Shown here: positions 35,817 through 36,530 of the stretch, one piece after another
Layout of the letters: each line of letters begins with the position of its first letter
Numbering within the stretch: position 1 is the first letter of the stretch
NCBI GenBank assembly: GCA_029211095.1
Contig: JARGFS010000015.1
Location: forward strand, 1-36,530
Length of the DNA stretch: 36,530 nt
Direction: 5' to 3'
Source of the DNA: a bacterium
GTDB taxonomy: Bacteria > Zixibacteria > MSB-5A5 > GN15 > FEB-12
Notes under the pieces: model-generated
What the model was told of the DNA's origin: nothing
What the model saw: the letters and a program-made list of their open reading frames with translations, nothing else
Database searches by the model: none
Translations under genes and position numbers: made by a program

Positions 35817-35859
35817 GTGTCAGGTCACAGTCCGCCGGGGGCGGATCAAGACCTGACAC
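35817..35859. repeat. Two-level hairpin, homologous to the hairpin inside the 12419-12577 element
   Basis: GTGTCAGGTC-acaGTCCGCCGGGGGCGGATCAA-GACCTGACAC; perfect 10-bp outer and TCCGCC/GGCGGA inner stems. Confidence 0.75.
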
Positions 35860-36020
35860 AACTTGGAGGGCCACTTCAGGCAGTCCAGAGCATGCTCTCT
35901 GTGGGATAGAAGTCCAAGACGAAAGTGTTATTGTAGAACGGTGAATAGAAACCGTCGGATCACTTTGTATCTTCTGGAACAGATGAGGGTCCGGCCAATT
36001 CTGTTGGACTCGTCAAAAAG

Positions 36021-36530
<510 letters not shown>

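Overview
The window looks like part of an FCB-group-like (possibly Zixibacteria-like) bacterial chromosome; that lineage is an inference from por/FlgD-type C-terminal sorting tails and gene style, not a database result. Main contents, left to right: (i) two translationally coupled secreted proteins (LVIVD/beta-propeller protein and S8 subtilase with seven FG-GAP-like repeats), both with YPNPFN-type C-terminal sorting domains; (ii) a minus-strand nadE-like / asnB / acyl-carrier-protein operon with a terminator; (iii) M24 peptidase plus lipoprotein; (iv) a repeat-dense intergenic area (12.4-14.3 kb); (v) a short citrate-synthase-fold (citryl-CoA-lyase-like) gene and a lipoprotein; (vi) a tightly coupled operon with a P-loop ATPase, a four-subunit 2-oxoacid:ferredoxin oxidoreductase (Kor/Vor), NuoE/NuoF/NuoG-like diaphorase subunits and a CooF/HycB-like ferredoxin; (vii) a heterodimeric ABC exporter behind a ~300 nt leader with promoter, 30-codon uORF, terminator and a mutually exclusive antiterminator pairing; (viii) glnS, a membrane-fused spermidine-synthase-like protein, an MFS transporter, a frameshifted GNAT gene, ettA and the end of an IS3-family element. 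The strongest candidates for new biology are the leader-peptide attenuator in front of the ABC exporter, the Kor-NuoEFG operon as a possible NAD-coupled or bifurcating 2-oxoacid oxidoreductase, and a dispersed family of hairpins whose stems vary but stay self-complementary around a conserved loop (consensus CYTGC). All calls are by eye; no searches or folding programs were run.
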